DNA from: Sordaria brevicollis
Taxonomy: Eukaryota > Ascomycota > Sordariomycetes > Sordariales > Sordariaceae
Assembly: GCA_033439795.1 (NCBI GenBank)
Contig: JAUTDP010000013.1
Span: forward strand, 372,001 to 436,000
Reading direction: 5' to 3'
DNA length: 64,000 nt
Of this stretch, positions 34,380 through 46,351 are shown piece by piece (position 1 is the first letter of the stretch; each line of letters starts with the position of its first letter). The translations under genes and the position numbers were made by a program. Below the pieces are notes generated by a model. That model had not been told where the DNA came from, did no database searches, and saw only the letters and a list, made by a program, of their open reading frames with translations.

Positions 34380-36467
34380 AGACGGGACTTGGGAAGGGGG
34401 TTATAGGTGGTAGCTGGTCTACATACCTACATTGTTGTTGATGATGATGATTAAGCACTGGATTCATGTGGGATAGCGGTCTTTTACGGGGACTTTAATT
34501 TGGGGAAAGTTACTGGAAGGCAGTTGGCAAGGTGTGGGAGCATACTTCCTCGATTATTATCAGCTTTTCTTTTGGGTGATATCGTTGCCGTCCACAGCTC
34601 TTGATATTCACATGTGTTCTTGAAGAATAAAAAGTGTCACGTTCTCGTCTCAGCCACCTCACTGGCGAGCTCTATACCCCGAATGGCAGTGGAGTTATAC
34701 TAGTTAGTGCTTACTCTTGCCTAAGCAGTGATGCCCAGCGAGTCTCGGCATAGAGCCCTAAGATGCCATTACCCCCTCCCTTCTGCGTGGAGGGTAAATA
34801 TTTTTTGGTTCATCAAGCCGTTGTCGACGATATAGAAATCATGTGTCAATAGCGTCCACAGTCTTTTCTGTGCGCTCGTTGGTGAAATATCCAAGATAAA
34901 ACGCCATTCGTTTAACACAGACTCGGATCCCATTTCGTCCCTTTTGGTGTGCGATGCGCCCCTTTTCAATTCTCGTATTACTTACAAGTACTTCTGGTAC
35001 TGTTAGCACTTGTCCCCAGGACAGAGCCAGATGCACAAACTCAGATCCCAATGTTAATATGTCATGGCTCGGAAGTTTGCCGAATCAGATTTCAAGTCAA
35101 TTCCTAAATCTCATATTCCGTCGTTTGTATCACCTTGTCATGTTGTACCAACAAACCCGGCAGCGGAACGGGAATGTTATGTTGGGTCTTGGTTTCGCTG
35201 CAGCCTGGAGAAGTTTCATTTCGGTAATGAACCGACCGAGTTCCTTAACAGGCTGAGATACCTAGCCCTAAGACACTGACTGGCACACTGTAGCGGTGAT
35301 GGGAATTGAACATGAGGGAACTCGCTTCTGGCACCAACGAGTATCATGACACATACTAATCAGTACCAGTAGTACCAACGGCGTGAGTTTCCTTTGGCAG
35401 TTTACTACCATTCTTCCTACTCCTTCTTGGTCTTTTTGTTGTCTGAAAAATCTCTTCTCAAAGTCGGTCGCTCTTGCTCCAACCTGTGAGATTGAATATG
35501 TGCCTGATTTTTGCCATCTCCGTGCCGCACGTTCCCGTCGCACTTGCCCTCTCGATGATTTTCCAAACCCCTTGGACCACCCAACTGGCAAGAGCGACGG
35601 GAGCCCATTCGTTCCAGGCAGTGACAAAGGACGGCAAAGGATCATGTCAGGGACAAAGAAAGCAAGGGCAAAGGACGGTGACACCATGCCAAGCCATGAA
35701 TTTAACTTTTTGGCTAGGGGTCCGAGGCTTAGAGAGACGGGAATGCGGCAGGGTTACGACGGTGGCAAGGCATGATTGGCCTTTTCAGGAAACTCAAGCG
35801 CCGTGCTTGACCTCTTTGGGAATAGCTTCCAGGCTGTGGCTGTCAGGTTCTTTCTGTCGTCTGTCTCTTTTTCACTGAACAACATGTACCCACAAGGCGT
35901 TTCTCACACATCTTGCGGGGGAATGTTGTCAGCGACGAAGATCATTTGCTTCTAGGGACCACTGCAGGGTCCTAAACTCTAACCTTGTTTGATAGAGAAC
36001 GTTACGCTATTACATAGCCCAAGCCACGCTCATTCTCACCACTAACCCACCCGCTCTTGTTCTTACTTTTCTTTATATTTCGCCGTATGCGCTGCTGTCA
36101 AGGAAGTCCTGTCGGTGAAGATTGTTCTACCGTTCTCTCCATTTTCCAACTCCCCAGGTTGCGACGTTGTGGCTTGACCTAGCTTTATCGAGCCCTCCCT
36201 TGATTACGACGTAGAAACAAACGACGACGACCTCAACGATAACAACAACGACAACCAAGCTTCTACACTCCACCGACGAGTCAACTGGAAATATTTGGGA
36301 AAAGAAGATAGAACAGCTTGGAGCAAAACTAAACTGCGACTTGATACCGAGGAACACGACAAATCACTTCATCGAAGCATCTCCAAACAAATTGCAATTG
36401 GAGCATAAACAACAGGATACAGAAACCTCAGCAAAGAGAAGCAAACTAAAGAAGATCCACAGCAACC
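34380..36467. other. Gene-free region and long leader of the membrane-protein gene
   Basis: About 2.1 kb. Short frames on both strands around 34950-35880 overlap each other and show no domain. From about 36190 the DNA is CAA/AAC/ACG-rich (many aacaacgac words), typical of a long 5' leader of the next gene. No repeats, tRNA or other feature recognised. Confidence 0.45.
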
Positions 36468-37303
36468 ATGCCTCCTCCCGCCTACGTAGTCGGCGACTCC
36501 TCGCCCTTCCTCAAGCGCGTACTGATTCCCTTCTGGGCGGTGCGCATCGTCATCATGGTCCTTGAGCTGGGCGGCTGCGGTCTTCTGATGGCCGCCATCG
36601 GCCTTAAGAAGAATGACCTGGACAACGACTTTGGCGGTAAGGCGGTCAATACACTGATTGCCATTGTGGCGGTCGACATGGCGCTTGTGTTCTTGTGCTT
36701 GGTGCTCGACTTTGTGTGCATCATCAAGCGTTCGAGAAGGACTCTGTCTCCAAAGTTCTTCTTTATTTCGAACCTCATCCAGACGACCATCTGGGTGGTG
36801 TTCTTTATCCTGGCCATGATTGGCGCGAGCAGCACGGTTACGATTGTTTTGGGAATTGTGATCTTGTGAGTACTCGCCCGTCCACTTCTTTGTCTGTTGC
36901 CAACCACCGTCCCGTCAATATTAACTTCTCGTTCCACCAAACCAGCCTCTCCTTCGTAGGCATGCTCATCTACGCCTCCGTCATCTTCCACCAGTTCCGC
37001 AAGGGCAACCTTTCTCCCGGCGGCATCATTGCCGGCGACGGCTACGTCAAGACGGTCAACCCGGCCGCCGGCGGCCCCCTCGGCGGCGGCGTCTACGCCA
37101 CCGGGGACACGTCTTACGCTTCTCAGTCTTATGCTGCCCAGGCTGAGCCCTCGGCTCAGAAATATTCTAGCCCGTATAGCGTGGGCGTCACGCCTGTTGA
37201 CAACGCCAGCAACTACGCTTCCTCAGCGGCACCTCCCTATGATGCGCCGGCGCATGGTAGACAGCAGCAGCAGGGCTATGAACTTGAGAGTCGCCATCCT
37301 TAG
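36468..37303 (+). CDS. Four-helix MARVEL-like membrane protein
   Basis: Two exons, 36468-36865 and 36946-37303 (intron 80 nt, GTGAGT..CAG), 251 residues; start context accATGcc. Four hydrophobic helices are evident: about residues 20-45 (FWAVRIVIMVLELGGCGLLM), 60-85 (LIAIVAVDMALVFLCLVLDF), 98-120 (FFFISNLIQTTIWVVFFILAM) and 125-150 (TVTIVLGIVIF continuing into SFVGMLIYASVIF). The first-helix Arg and overall 4TM topology with both ends cytosolic fit fungal MARVEL-domain proteins of membrane microdomains. The remaining 100 residues are a Gly/Ala/Ser/Tyr-rich tail with repeated YASQSYAAQ-type words and a run of Gln (HGRQQQQGYELE). No signal peptide besides helix 1. Exact role unknown. Confidence 0.85.
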
Positions 37304-40300
37304 GTGCTGACCAAGGCGTTAAAGCGGGTTCACATATCATGATCATAAAAGGTTCAACTCTGGTTTGTCGGTCAAGGTCGGCGGGTGGCGAGGCTGTAGA
37401 TATCGGCATTTGAATAATCAGGGCTACCTGGATATGGACACGGGTCAGCATGTAGAGGCCAGAAGATAGATAATACCCAGGCTACTTGAAAAGGACGTTC
37501 GACGAGCGTTCTGCTCATTTTTTTTTGCTGCCAGATGATGTCAAATAGGTTTTGATGTTCGTCTTCTGATCAATGACGCATGCATGCCGCGGTGTTTTCA
37601 ACTTCGTTCCATCATGGTGGTCTGGTACGAGAGTGACAACAAAAGACCCTATATAGTCGAGGCGTCGTTTAAATCAACGAGAAAAAGTTCCCCGGAAATT
37701 GTTTGGGGGGTACGGGGGTTTTGTCGACGGGATCTGAGTACCTGGCTGAAGGACCGAGCAGTCCTTGGAGTTTTCCCCTTTTTTTTCCCTCATGCCAGGC
37801 CAGTTGTCAATTCTTCCCTTCACTTGCTTCACAAGATCTTAAATCCAACGTTCAATCGCCCTTAAGAGCTCATCCAACCTGATCTCACTGGTAACTGACA
37901 TAAACAATTCCCTAGATCCACTTCCCCACGTACCAGGGGTATGTCTGCCACCGTTTCTCTTCCCCGCATGCTCCGCCAACAATCTGACGGCCCGTCCCTA
38001 GACGACTCCTCTCGTCCGACCAGACTGCATAAATTGACTTCTGACAGAACTCGGTCATGATATTCCATTGCCCTTGCCTATCGGTGTAGGGTTACGGTCG
38101 TCATACAACAGGTAAACTGAAGCACACGAGTCCTCCCCGAGCGGTCCTTCTACTTAAGGTTGTTATTTCAGTCTCCCGCTTCAGCACTACACACATTCTC
38201 GTACTTTAACCAAATGCGATACCTCCTTTGCCCGCCTCCTTGCTAGCTTCCGAAACCTGTCGTCCACCTCAATACTAGGGCATGATCTTCTTCCATTGAC
38301 GGGCCCTGCACGTTCTAAGCAGTATACACTCTCTTCTTCCCAATAAGGTACGAAAGTCTCTCCCACCTGCTTAGCCACGTTGATCTTGTACGAGTATGAC
38401 CATCTAGACACGTGACAGATTCTCGCAATTAGGATGAGTGTGACAGTCCTGAATGAACCTGCAAGATACGTCCTCCGCGAACTAGGCGACCCCATGTCTA
38501 GCTAGGCCGACACGCAGACGCAAGCGATGAAGAGACATCCAAAGAAATCCTTAGCGGTTGCAGTTGAAAAATACGCCAATCTCGCTCTACCATCGCGCAA
38601 GGCATGGACAATCTCGTCCCACATGAATTTCAGGCTTCGCGGCGATGGCTCTGAGACCTCAGGCGTCAAGTCAAGTATCAATAAACCAATGCCATATATC
38701 GAATGTCATCGAGCCGAGCTAACATACGCGATTGCCCCAGGAGAGATTTTCGAGCTGATGGGATCATCAAAACCAAGCGCATCACAAGAAACAACGAGGC
38801 CAAACATATGCAAAGCAGAAGTGCCTCCAATGCCGGCAGACGATGAAATGAGTGCCTAACAAAGACCTGCCAACATCATCAATTGCCAACCGATCTGCGA
38901 AACATTTACGGAGCTTCCTTCCGTATGGACAAATGTTGACCCTTATCAGCAATGAGCAAACCGGTACCAGAACTACGGCAAGGTCATTTCAAGTTCCCAG
39001 ATGGTACCGGCAAGTAACTCCGGGACTCGAGTAACACAAGCCAGGATTGCAGCGGTATTTGGGCGCAGAGCTGTTACGTACAAGCTTCTGTTTGCCCTAC
39101 TGGTCAGCATCCACTCAAACATGGACAGCATAGCGGCAAGCCACAACAGTTTACACTCAGCTATTGGACGGCCAAAGGATCTCCCACACGGCGTGCAAGA
39201 TAGGGTCGACACCCACATCAGTTGGTGGGTTGGGCGAAAGATAAGTCGGCGGGGAGACGACGGTGAGCGTTATGTTTTGTGACTTCACCACATCACTCTC
39301 TACGCAATGTCATATCCGAGTGTGGTATTCCGGAGTTCGAGTCTTCCGAAATCGCACCATCGCTATCTCGGTACCGAGACTGTGGGTTCTACCAAAAGTT
39401 TGCGGCCTCCCTAGGCACTAAGCGTTGAGAGTTAGCGTGCAGTTCAGAGAGCTTCTGGCGCAATGCTTCAACCGCGCATTTTGACTCTGGAAGATATCAC
39501 TAGCGTGGTTGCTGGCAGGAAGGACTGGGAAAGGCTTTTTGCGCTGGGAGAAAGAGTTGAGGTACATCTCCAAATAATTCTGTCCGACAAAAACACCTCC
39601 CTCCAAGCTTCATCTCCAGTAGCATCAAAAGCATCTTCGGATTTCAACAAGCAGATCTTCAAATAGTGTTTGAGGCTGGGAAAGGTCAAAAGTTTGACTG
39701 GTAAACTGGACGGGATCGCCAGAGATCTCCCAGAAGGTAGGAGGTTCTCTCCGCGAAGACCAGCCAACGGTTTGCTGAACCTTCTGGGGACATGTGCCGA
39801 CCAAGCACTTTCAAGGAAGAATCCTCGTCATTAGTTGAAACAATCGAAGGGTTTGACGCAGGGGTTTCAGATGAAACGTGGAGAATGGTGTCAAAAGCTG
39901 AAAAAGAAGCCTTTTTCGGCACTCCGACGTTGTCTTGGCATATGTCTTGGTGCAAGTGGTGGGAAGGATGGGGCAAGCTGATCCGCTTGTGTTGAAGCCT
40001 AACGGCCAGAGGATCTACCAAAAATCTTTTCTTGTGGGAAATCTCCCAGAGAACACCAAACAACAACAAAGCTGTGATCCTCGCAGCCCAACCTATGTAA
40101 TTGCGGCTCTACCGGTAATCTAAGCGAACTGCTATGTGACCGGATCATCGGATACCTCCAGGGTGGTTTTAGGATGCTAACTGTGCTCCACTTAACCACG
40201 GGGTCAAGTGCATTGCAGCAGAACCCCCAACCCAAGTGCGAGAGAATCTTTCGATCACCGGCTTGGCGACAAGCAGTTCTTGAGTTTGGACGAGTGACGT

Positions 40301-40802
40301 GGCTCCTACTATTGTTCCCGGGCTCCTTGTGTTACGCATGCCTCACCATGCATAGCATATAGCATGGCTGCTTACACGCCGCATTTCTCAAAAAATCTTT
40401 AGTGGCTCCAGTTTTTTTCTTCAGCCGCTGCAGCCAATTCCTGCTTTTCTTCTTTGGTTGTTCGGAGGCTGCAAGATAAGGGCAGCGGATAGACAGAATG
40501 GGAATGCCTTCAAGGATCGGCTCCTCCAGTGCTGGACTAGTCACAATGTCGCGGTGCGGCGGTGGGGAGGGCAGGGCGAGATGAGGCTCCGCGTCTTCTT
40601 TTTCTTGCTTCCCTTCTGTCTCAGATTTAAGGCACCTAGTCCCGAGTCCTCTTCCACTGGGGACAGAAGAAAAAGAGTCTACCACCAAGCCCTTCAACTC
40701 GCCTTCATCAGTTTTCTCACATTGAACAGTTTCAACACTGTTACATTTCACATCTCATATCTCAATTCTTATCATCTCATACCTGACATCGATTTGCCCA
40801 TC
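37304..40802. other. Gene-free region with possible gene relics
   Basis: About 3.5 kb. No frame has a domain, good splice continuation or bias on its own. However, the minus strand between about 39220 and 38380 contains several protein-like pieces broken by single stops (see the findings). Frames at 39460-40070 on both strands are of similar length and uninterpretable. A pyrimidine-rich leader and TTTGCCCATCATG lead into the next gene. No repeats recognised. Confidence 0.4.
38378..39218 (-). pseudogene. Possible decayed gene (unrecognised)
   Basis: On the minus strand, 39218-38973 reads ATG then a membrane-like sequence (ECKLLWLAAMLSMFEWML). Further on, about 38857-38505, one frame is open for roughly 115 codons except one TGA; it includes FDDPISSKISPGAIAYVSSA before the stop and HSIYGIGLLILDLTPEVSEP after it. 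A separate 102-codon frame starts at 38495 (MGSPSSRRTYLAGSFRTVTL). Pieces in changing frames, each protein-like, suggest an inactivated gene with small indels, but introns could also explain frame changes. I cannot identify a family. Confidence 0.25.
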
Positions 40803-42368
40803 ATGCCGCTGCTTATGGATGTCGGCCACCTACACATTCACGTTCACAAGGTTGGCAAGAAGCGCTCAAGGAAATTCAGCATAGCCTCCGCCCTCAACCA
40901 GCACATCAAGGATCTGCCCGCGCCGGCACACACATTTCACAATGCACATGTCGCCAATCCCTCATCCCCGGCCTATTCCAACTTCACCAAGAGCAGCAAC
41001 GCAAGTAACAGGAACCCCTTCGTAAGACCGGCTCTTCCCAAAATCTCCACCATGAAGTTCTGGGACAAGCTCTTCCGTCCCGCAATGCGTGAACTACAAA
41101 GCCGGGAAGGGCCCTGTTATTCGCTACCCGATGAGTTCAACATCCGCCGCAGCTCCAGTTGGGAAGAAGTAGAAAAGTGTCTCTTACGGGCAAGGGAGCG
41201 CTACGACGGACGACGGGGAAGGTTCAAGGACCGGTGCCGTCGGGTGGCGGATTACGGTCATGTAGGAGCGCAAGCCATTGAGGCGGTCAAGGACCTGGAG
41301 TACATGTCGGTGGTTATGGGGATTGTGAAGGTGCTTGTCGATGTGAGTATCAGCAACTGGCAAGTGTTTCACAGCCTCAAAAAATGACATGCTAACTGGT
41401 AATCTTATTTACAGGCGGCAATCGTGGCATCAAGAGTACGCGAACATGCCAGGGCCTTCCTCAACCCTAGGATGCTCAAGCGACAATTCGCCCAGATTGA
41501 AGTGCTCCTGATGCTCCACCCAAAGGACAGGAACATCCGGGAAGCGGCAACCGCTCTAGTGGTAGATATTCTTGAAGCCATCGAAGAAGGGATTGCCTTC
41601 TTTGTTAAACCCAGACGTAAGTCATCGCCACCAATCTCTCCCGTGCCTCATGTTTCCAGAGCTTCGGAGACGAAGAACAGTAGAACAACGCATAAGTGCT
41701 GACATCCTCCTTCTGCAGACCGACGAGCCGTGGCAGCCATAGCCCATGGTGACAGGTATCAGCAAAGGTTTTTCAACAAGCTGGAAAGCGTTAGAGAGAG
41801 CTGCGAGTGGCTCAAGGAAAATGGGCATTTTTCCAGCACGTACTTTATGCTCCATGCTGTCAACAAGATTCTTCAAGGTAAGCAAGTGCCTAACATCCGC
41901 TCCACAGAATGAACAAACAAAGCTGACTTGCGACGGAAAAAGACCAAGAAGCAAACAGAGGCACGCATCTTGCACTAGATCAGACACAACAACAAATTGG
42001 GGTTTATGAAGGTACGTATCGGATAGCGCATAGCTTGTCTGAGTAAGGCCCTGGCACTAACATATGCTGTAGTTTCGTGTCCCCGAGCCAGTCACCTAGA
42101 ACTCCTCGCCTCAAGGCTGGAAGGCGGCGTCGAACGTCTCGAGGCCTTCGGTCACAAGCTCGAGTCCGGAGTGTTGCGAGCCCTGTGCAGCATCTCGTCG
42201 TGTGTCTTACACATGCATGGCATGGAGGGAGAGCACCAGCTTAGCTTGGAGCAAGAGGTGGAGGGTCAGAACGAACTTGCTCGAGTCATCTCGGAGGGAG
42301 TTCTTTCGGAAGTGAGAATGTTGGAAGACGAATCTGATGATGAGAGTGACGAGTCATTCTCGGACTGA
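40803..42368 (+). CDS. Helical protein resembling N-terminal domains of fungal NLR/STAND proteins
   Basis: Five exons: 40803-41342, 41415-41616, 41719-41877, 41943-42011, 42073-42368; 421 residues. The frame is preserved across all junctions; the third intron ends AAAAAG, slightly unusual. From about residue 110 the protein is an all-helical bundle: RFKDRCRRVADYGHVGAQAI, LEYMSVVMGIVKVLVDAAIV, FAQIEVLLMLHPKDRNIREA, LVVDILEAIEEGIAFFV. This layout (F-x-x-C, a central hydrophobic helix, then an A..LY-like helix ending in aromatic residues) recalls the helical N-terminal domain found on many fungal NACHT/ankyrin proteins (DUF7708-type). No nucleotide-binding domain follows; instead two more helical segments, a region with VERLEAFGHKLESGVLRAL, and an acidic end (DESDDESDESFSD). 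Identification is by pattern only. A start further upstream in the same open frame (40458) is possible. Confidence 0.7.
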
Positions 42369-43182
42369 AACGCGATATGATCGTAAGGTTGGGGTATTTG
42401 GCAACCGGTATTGGCGCTTTGGTGTTTTTGCTTCGGGGGGGTAAGGGCTCGGTGTTTGGTAACGAAAAAGAGATTGGCGTGGGTAAAATGGCGTGGGCTG
42501 GTCCCCGATACGAAGTTATGAATGGCGCGATGGTCAGTTAGTCTTGGGCGTTGCGATGGCGTTTTGGAATATACCCGGTGCTTGAACGAGCTTGTCTTCT
42601 GTTCCCCCGAGGCCCGTATCACTTCAGGAAATGATCTCACTCCTGGCCACGTGCCTCATGACTATTTATACTAGATACCCTACGATCTCTGGTTGAGTGA
42701 CGCCAGGTGGATCTCCATTCTCCACTGGTCTGCTACAATGCGGAAGCAGCAAGGTAGAGAGAGGTAGCTCTGTTGGATATCCGACGGAAGGAGCTCTGGG
42801 AGCGCAAGCAGAATGCCAGTGCTTTAGCTCGGTCTCAAACGGAAGGAACTTCCATCTGAAGCCCAGGCGTCGGTCCTGCCATTTATGGGCGGACTCGGAA
42901 TCTCTGACAGGAAAGTGAGGAAGGTGCGATGGGAATTTGGAAGTACCCCCAGGGAAGCGAGCCCTAGTGAGGGCCACAAAGTATCTACATACTTCCAAAG
43001 TTTCCGTTTTCCCATCCGTCATCCCACTTGCAACCCTTTCTCAAGCATTTGCAAATTCCCCTCCTCATCTTCTGTCCTCAGTCACGACCACCGGTTTTGC
43101 TTTCAAGAGCAAAATCGGCGCTTGCCACTGTCGTTCCAGTCACTCTCGACGAGCACGATATATCTCATTTCCACCAGCAGCG
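42369..43182. other. Spacer and leader of family member A
   Basis: About 810 bases. Nothing supportable except the 3' region of the helical protein and the leader of the next gene. The reading frame of the next gene is open upstream to 42937; the ATG there would add 82 residues, but those residues do not resemble the paralogues. Confidence 0.45.
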
Positions 43183-44274
43183 ATGTCGGTGTCAACTGAC
43201 AAAACTGAGCTCGACAAGATGCTTGCTCCCTCCATCGAAGCCATCATTGCCAAGGCTCGACACGAAGACTTTGCATGGGATCGCGACCTGCTCACCACCC
43301 ATATGCCCTTGGATGCCAACACTCTGGAAGTTATCTGCCGAGTCAACCTCCCCAGATTTGTTGTTCGGAGAGATCCCAGCGACGATGTTGTGGCATTCAC
43401 GGAGTACGGTCTTGAACGTAATCTGAATTTTATCTGCCAACCGAGCGGCGAAACAAATGCCGAAAAGTCACCAGCTATATTGCGCCTGACAGTCAGACAG
43501 TGCAACAGCTACTTGAACGCCATGAAGTCGATGAGGGACATCTTCCAGGAAGCGGGGCGCAATACCTGGAGTAGATTCAAGCCTTCTATGCACGGCGAAC
43601 CTGGCAACTACGGTTTGGAGAATCCGACGGCGACGAGGTTTGTTTGGGTGCGCCTGACCACAGTCGTTAAGTTACAACATCTCAACTACAAAGGTCAGTC
43701 GAGCAGCATTCATCACCTCCGCAAAAACAAAAGGCAAAGCAGAAGTTAATCTTTGTAGGACTCTGCAGGTTCCAGCACTGGTACAGTGATCGATGTTAGA
43801 GGGCTCGCGACAACACTCGACAGAGCCATGAAAAGTCATGAAGGGCCCGTATCGACTGTTCCGAAGGCATGCATCACGAGCTCGCCTCCTTCCACCAGCT
43901 TTCTTTTCCGCAAATATTCGAAAGGGCTAATATTTCGCTTCTGCCCCGACACCGATTCCCACAGAGAGTTTATCATGAAACAAGAGAAGAGAAATTTTTG
44001 GGTGAATGGAGTGGAAAACTACGACCCAGTCAACGGCAAAACCGCTGATGGTGTCTTGAACTACGAGATTAGGGTAACGTGTAAGAAGGTGGGGGCTAAA
44101 GCACAGCTGGTCATTCGATTTGCTCACAAGACCTCAATGTGGTCTACCGACAAGGTATTTGAGCTGCAAGATGACACAATTCCAGAACTATCCGATACTG
44201 AAGAGAGCTTGAAAGATCTGCCACCCCGAAAGCGGACGAGAACTGTCTCCAAATACGAGCCAGCTACTTCGTGA
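43183..44274 (+). CDS. Uncharacterised paralogous family, member A
   Basis: Two exons, 43183-43693 and 43769-44274 (intron 75 nt, phase 1), 338 residues. I do not recognise the family, but this protein, the one at 45410 and the one at 52818 share blocks in the same order: LAPSIEAIIAKARHEDF; MPLDANTLEVICRVNLP; LTVRQCNSYLNAMKSMR; GNYGLEN with VRLTTVVKL just before the intron; LATTLDRAMKSHEGPVSTV just after it; and RFAHKTSMWSTDKVFEL near the end. The start at 43183 aligns with the paralogues; earlier in-frame ATG at 42937 is unlikely. The C-terminus is extended by about 40 residues (DLPPRKRTRTVSKY) that include a basic nuclear-localisation-like cluster. No signal peptide or membrane helix. Probably soluble; function unknown. 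Confidence 0.88.
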
Positions 44275-45376
44275 TGGGTTTTAGAACTCACTCTAGGTTC
44301 ATATGGCCTTGGACAGATCAGGAGGAGTAGTAGACTGCCATTGATGATTGGAATTGGGCGAGTCGCATGTCCCTGGGCTAGACAATTCTGCTGAGAATTT
44401 TGTCTTTCTCAACCAAAGCTAAGCATGCTTCGCTCGTTATCGAGGAAATCGGTCCTGCTGTGATGAAAGGGTTGAAATTGGAGACCAAAGTGGCAGGATA
44501 AAATTGAACGAGGCGGCCCTATCTCAAAGAGACGTAGTGAGTTAGTAACGAGTCTATGGAACATAAAAAAAGAGGAGGAAGCCAAAAGGGACATGTAACA
44601 GTAGAGATGGTCACATGCTGCAATAAAAGGAGCAAGATTCAGTGTTACTTATTTTTGCAAAATACCAACGAATAACACTACATCCGATCGTGGTCACTTC
44701 GACTGGCAAAAGACAAGATGATAGGAACTTCGTTTCCTTTCTTAGGTCATCTCTTGAAACAGGAACGCGACATCTTGAGACAAGATGGAAAACTTGCCGA
44801 CCGAAGTCCACCTACTTCTAGCAAACTCAAGGTGTTTGCGATAATGCAGGCAACCTTGCAGCAAAACCTCGCAGAGGAGCAGAGTTCGCAAGGTGCCCAT
44901 TTTACCAGAGTCGAGACTAAATTGAGAGACCCTTTGCTGCTCACAGGCAGTTAACAGACAACTTCATTCGGATGACCGAGCAAAGCCAACTCGCCAGAAG
45001 ACCGCCCTTTCATCCCTATCTTCACGGATACTCGTCACTCGAGACACTTGGGATAACCGTGTGACTCTCTGCCTCCCTGCCTCCATTTTGACAGATGGGA
45101 TGAGATAGATTTGGCTTCCAGGCAGCCGTCAACCTTCCCACTCGAGGTGTATAAGTACCCCCTCCCCCCCCCCTCACCAATGAATCCTTTCTCTCTCCTC
45201 CCCCCTACACCTCAATCCCTTCCAGGAAGTTTGTCAAGGCAAATCTCCCCCAGAACTCCCTCAGACCTCAAGCACGACAACGCCTACGGATACCACTCAG
45301 CACTCATATCGGCCTCACTCCTTCGGCTCCTTTTTTCGACTACTCTTGCCCCAGCGGGCTGGCCCACCTCTATCGC

Positions 45377-45409
<33 letters not shown>
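44275..45409. other. Spacer between family members A and B
   Basis: About 1.1 kb. No gene supported. The last 260 bases form the promoter of member B: TATAAG at 45150-45155, a C-rich tract (45157-45173), a CT-rich leader, then the 33-base poly-A. Confidence 0.5.
45150..45155 (+). promoter_or_regulatory. TATA-like box of family member B
   Basis: TATAAG, followed by a pyrimidine tract including a run of 12 C in 45162-45173, 260 bases before the start codon. Typical layout of fungal core promoters; not tested. Confidence 0.45.

Positions 45410-45410
<1 letters not shown>
45378..45410 (+). repeat. (A)33 homopolymer abutting the start codon
   Basis: Thirty-three consecutive A; the last one is the A of the ATG of family member B. 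See the findings. Confidence 0.95.
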
Positions 45411-45412
<2 letters not shown>

Positions 45413-46351
45413 CCAGAACCAGAACCCAGAGACGCAGTGGCTGAGCTACTTGCGCCTTCATTCGAGTCGATTATCGCAAAGGGCTTCAACGAGGATTTCC
45501 CTGGTGGAGATGAATGCCGCGTCACCCATTTTCCCCTGGACCCTCGAACTCTCGAGGTTATCTGCCGCTTGAATCTTCCTACTGTTGAAATTTACCGATA
45601 CGATGGCGACATAGAGTTCACCGACGAGGGAGTTTTCTTACAGACGAGATTTAGTGTTAGTCGCAAAGAGCCCGACAACCACAAGGAATCCTCCTGTTAC
45701 ATCCAGGTGACCGTCGTCCAATGCAAAAGTTATCTCAGTGCCATCAAAGCAATGCGGGAGCGGCTCCGAGGCAAGTACTCATGGAAGACCTACGGAGCTC
45801 CAAAAACCGGGACATTTGGAAACTATGCCCTCGAGTCTGCCGATGGGTCGACGTTACTCGGCGTCCGATTTACTACGTTTTTCGAGCTTAGTGTGGAGGA
45901 TGATGATTGTAAGTGCTTCCTGCAATCTTAGTAGGCTGAGAAAACTTATGTGACTGATTCCCTTTCTATCGCAGATGATGAATGCACTTGCCCCTGGATA
46001 AGCATAGGTCGTATTGCTGCAACGCTTGACAAAGCCATGAGGGATCACGAAGGGTCCATGTCTGCGGTGTCAACCTCGACAACTGAGCCGTGCAATCTGC
46101 CAGATCATTTCACTGTTGGCGAGGCCCAGCTGCTGCGTTTTATAAACCGGCCCACCGATTGTGACCCCTCATTCGAGTTGGAAGGAGAGAATGCATATGT
46201 GGTAGACGATCACTCGAATATCAGGCGCGGTTCTCTTGACAAGGAACTCAAGGTTGTTTTCCAGATGAAAGGGACGGCAAAGCTCACAGTTCGAACTGTC
46301 AACAAGTCGTCACTTTGGCTCACCGAGCGCGAATTTGTATTGGAAGCTTAA
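45410..46351 (+). CDS. Uncharacterised paralogous family, member B
   Basis: Two exons, 45410-45908 and 45975-46351 (intron 66 nt, phase 1), 291 residues. Same block order as member A: LLAPSFESIIAKGFNEDF; FPLDPRTLEVICRLNLP; VTVVQCKSYLSAIKAMR; GNYALESADG and VRFTTFFEL before the intron; IAATLDKAMRDHEGSMSAV after it; RTVNKSSLWLTEREFVL at the end. It lacks the C-terminal extension of A. The N-terminus begins directly after a 33-A run. A and B are clearly diverged, not a recent duplication. Function unknown; soluble by appearance. Confidence 0.88.

Noticed and set aside
39333..39356. tRNA B-box-like word (gagttcgagtcttcc)
   Set aside because: No matching A box, acceptor stem or cloverleaf around it.
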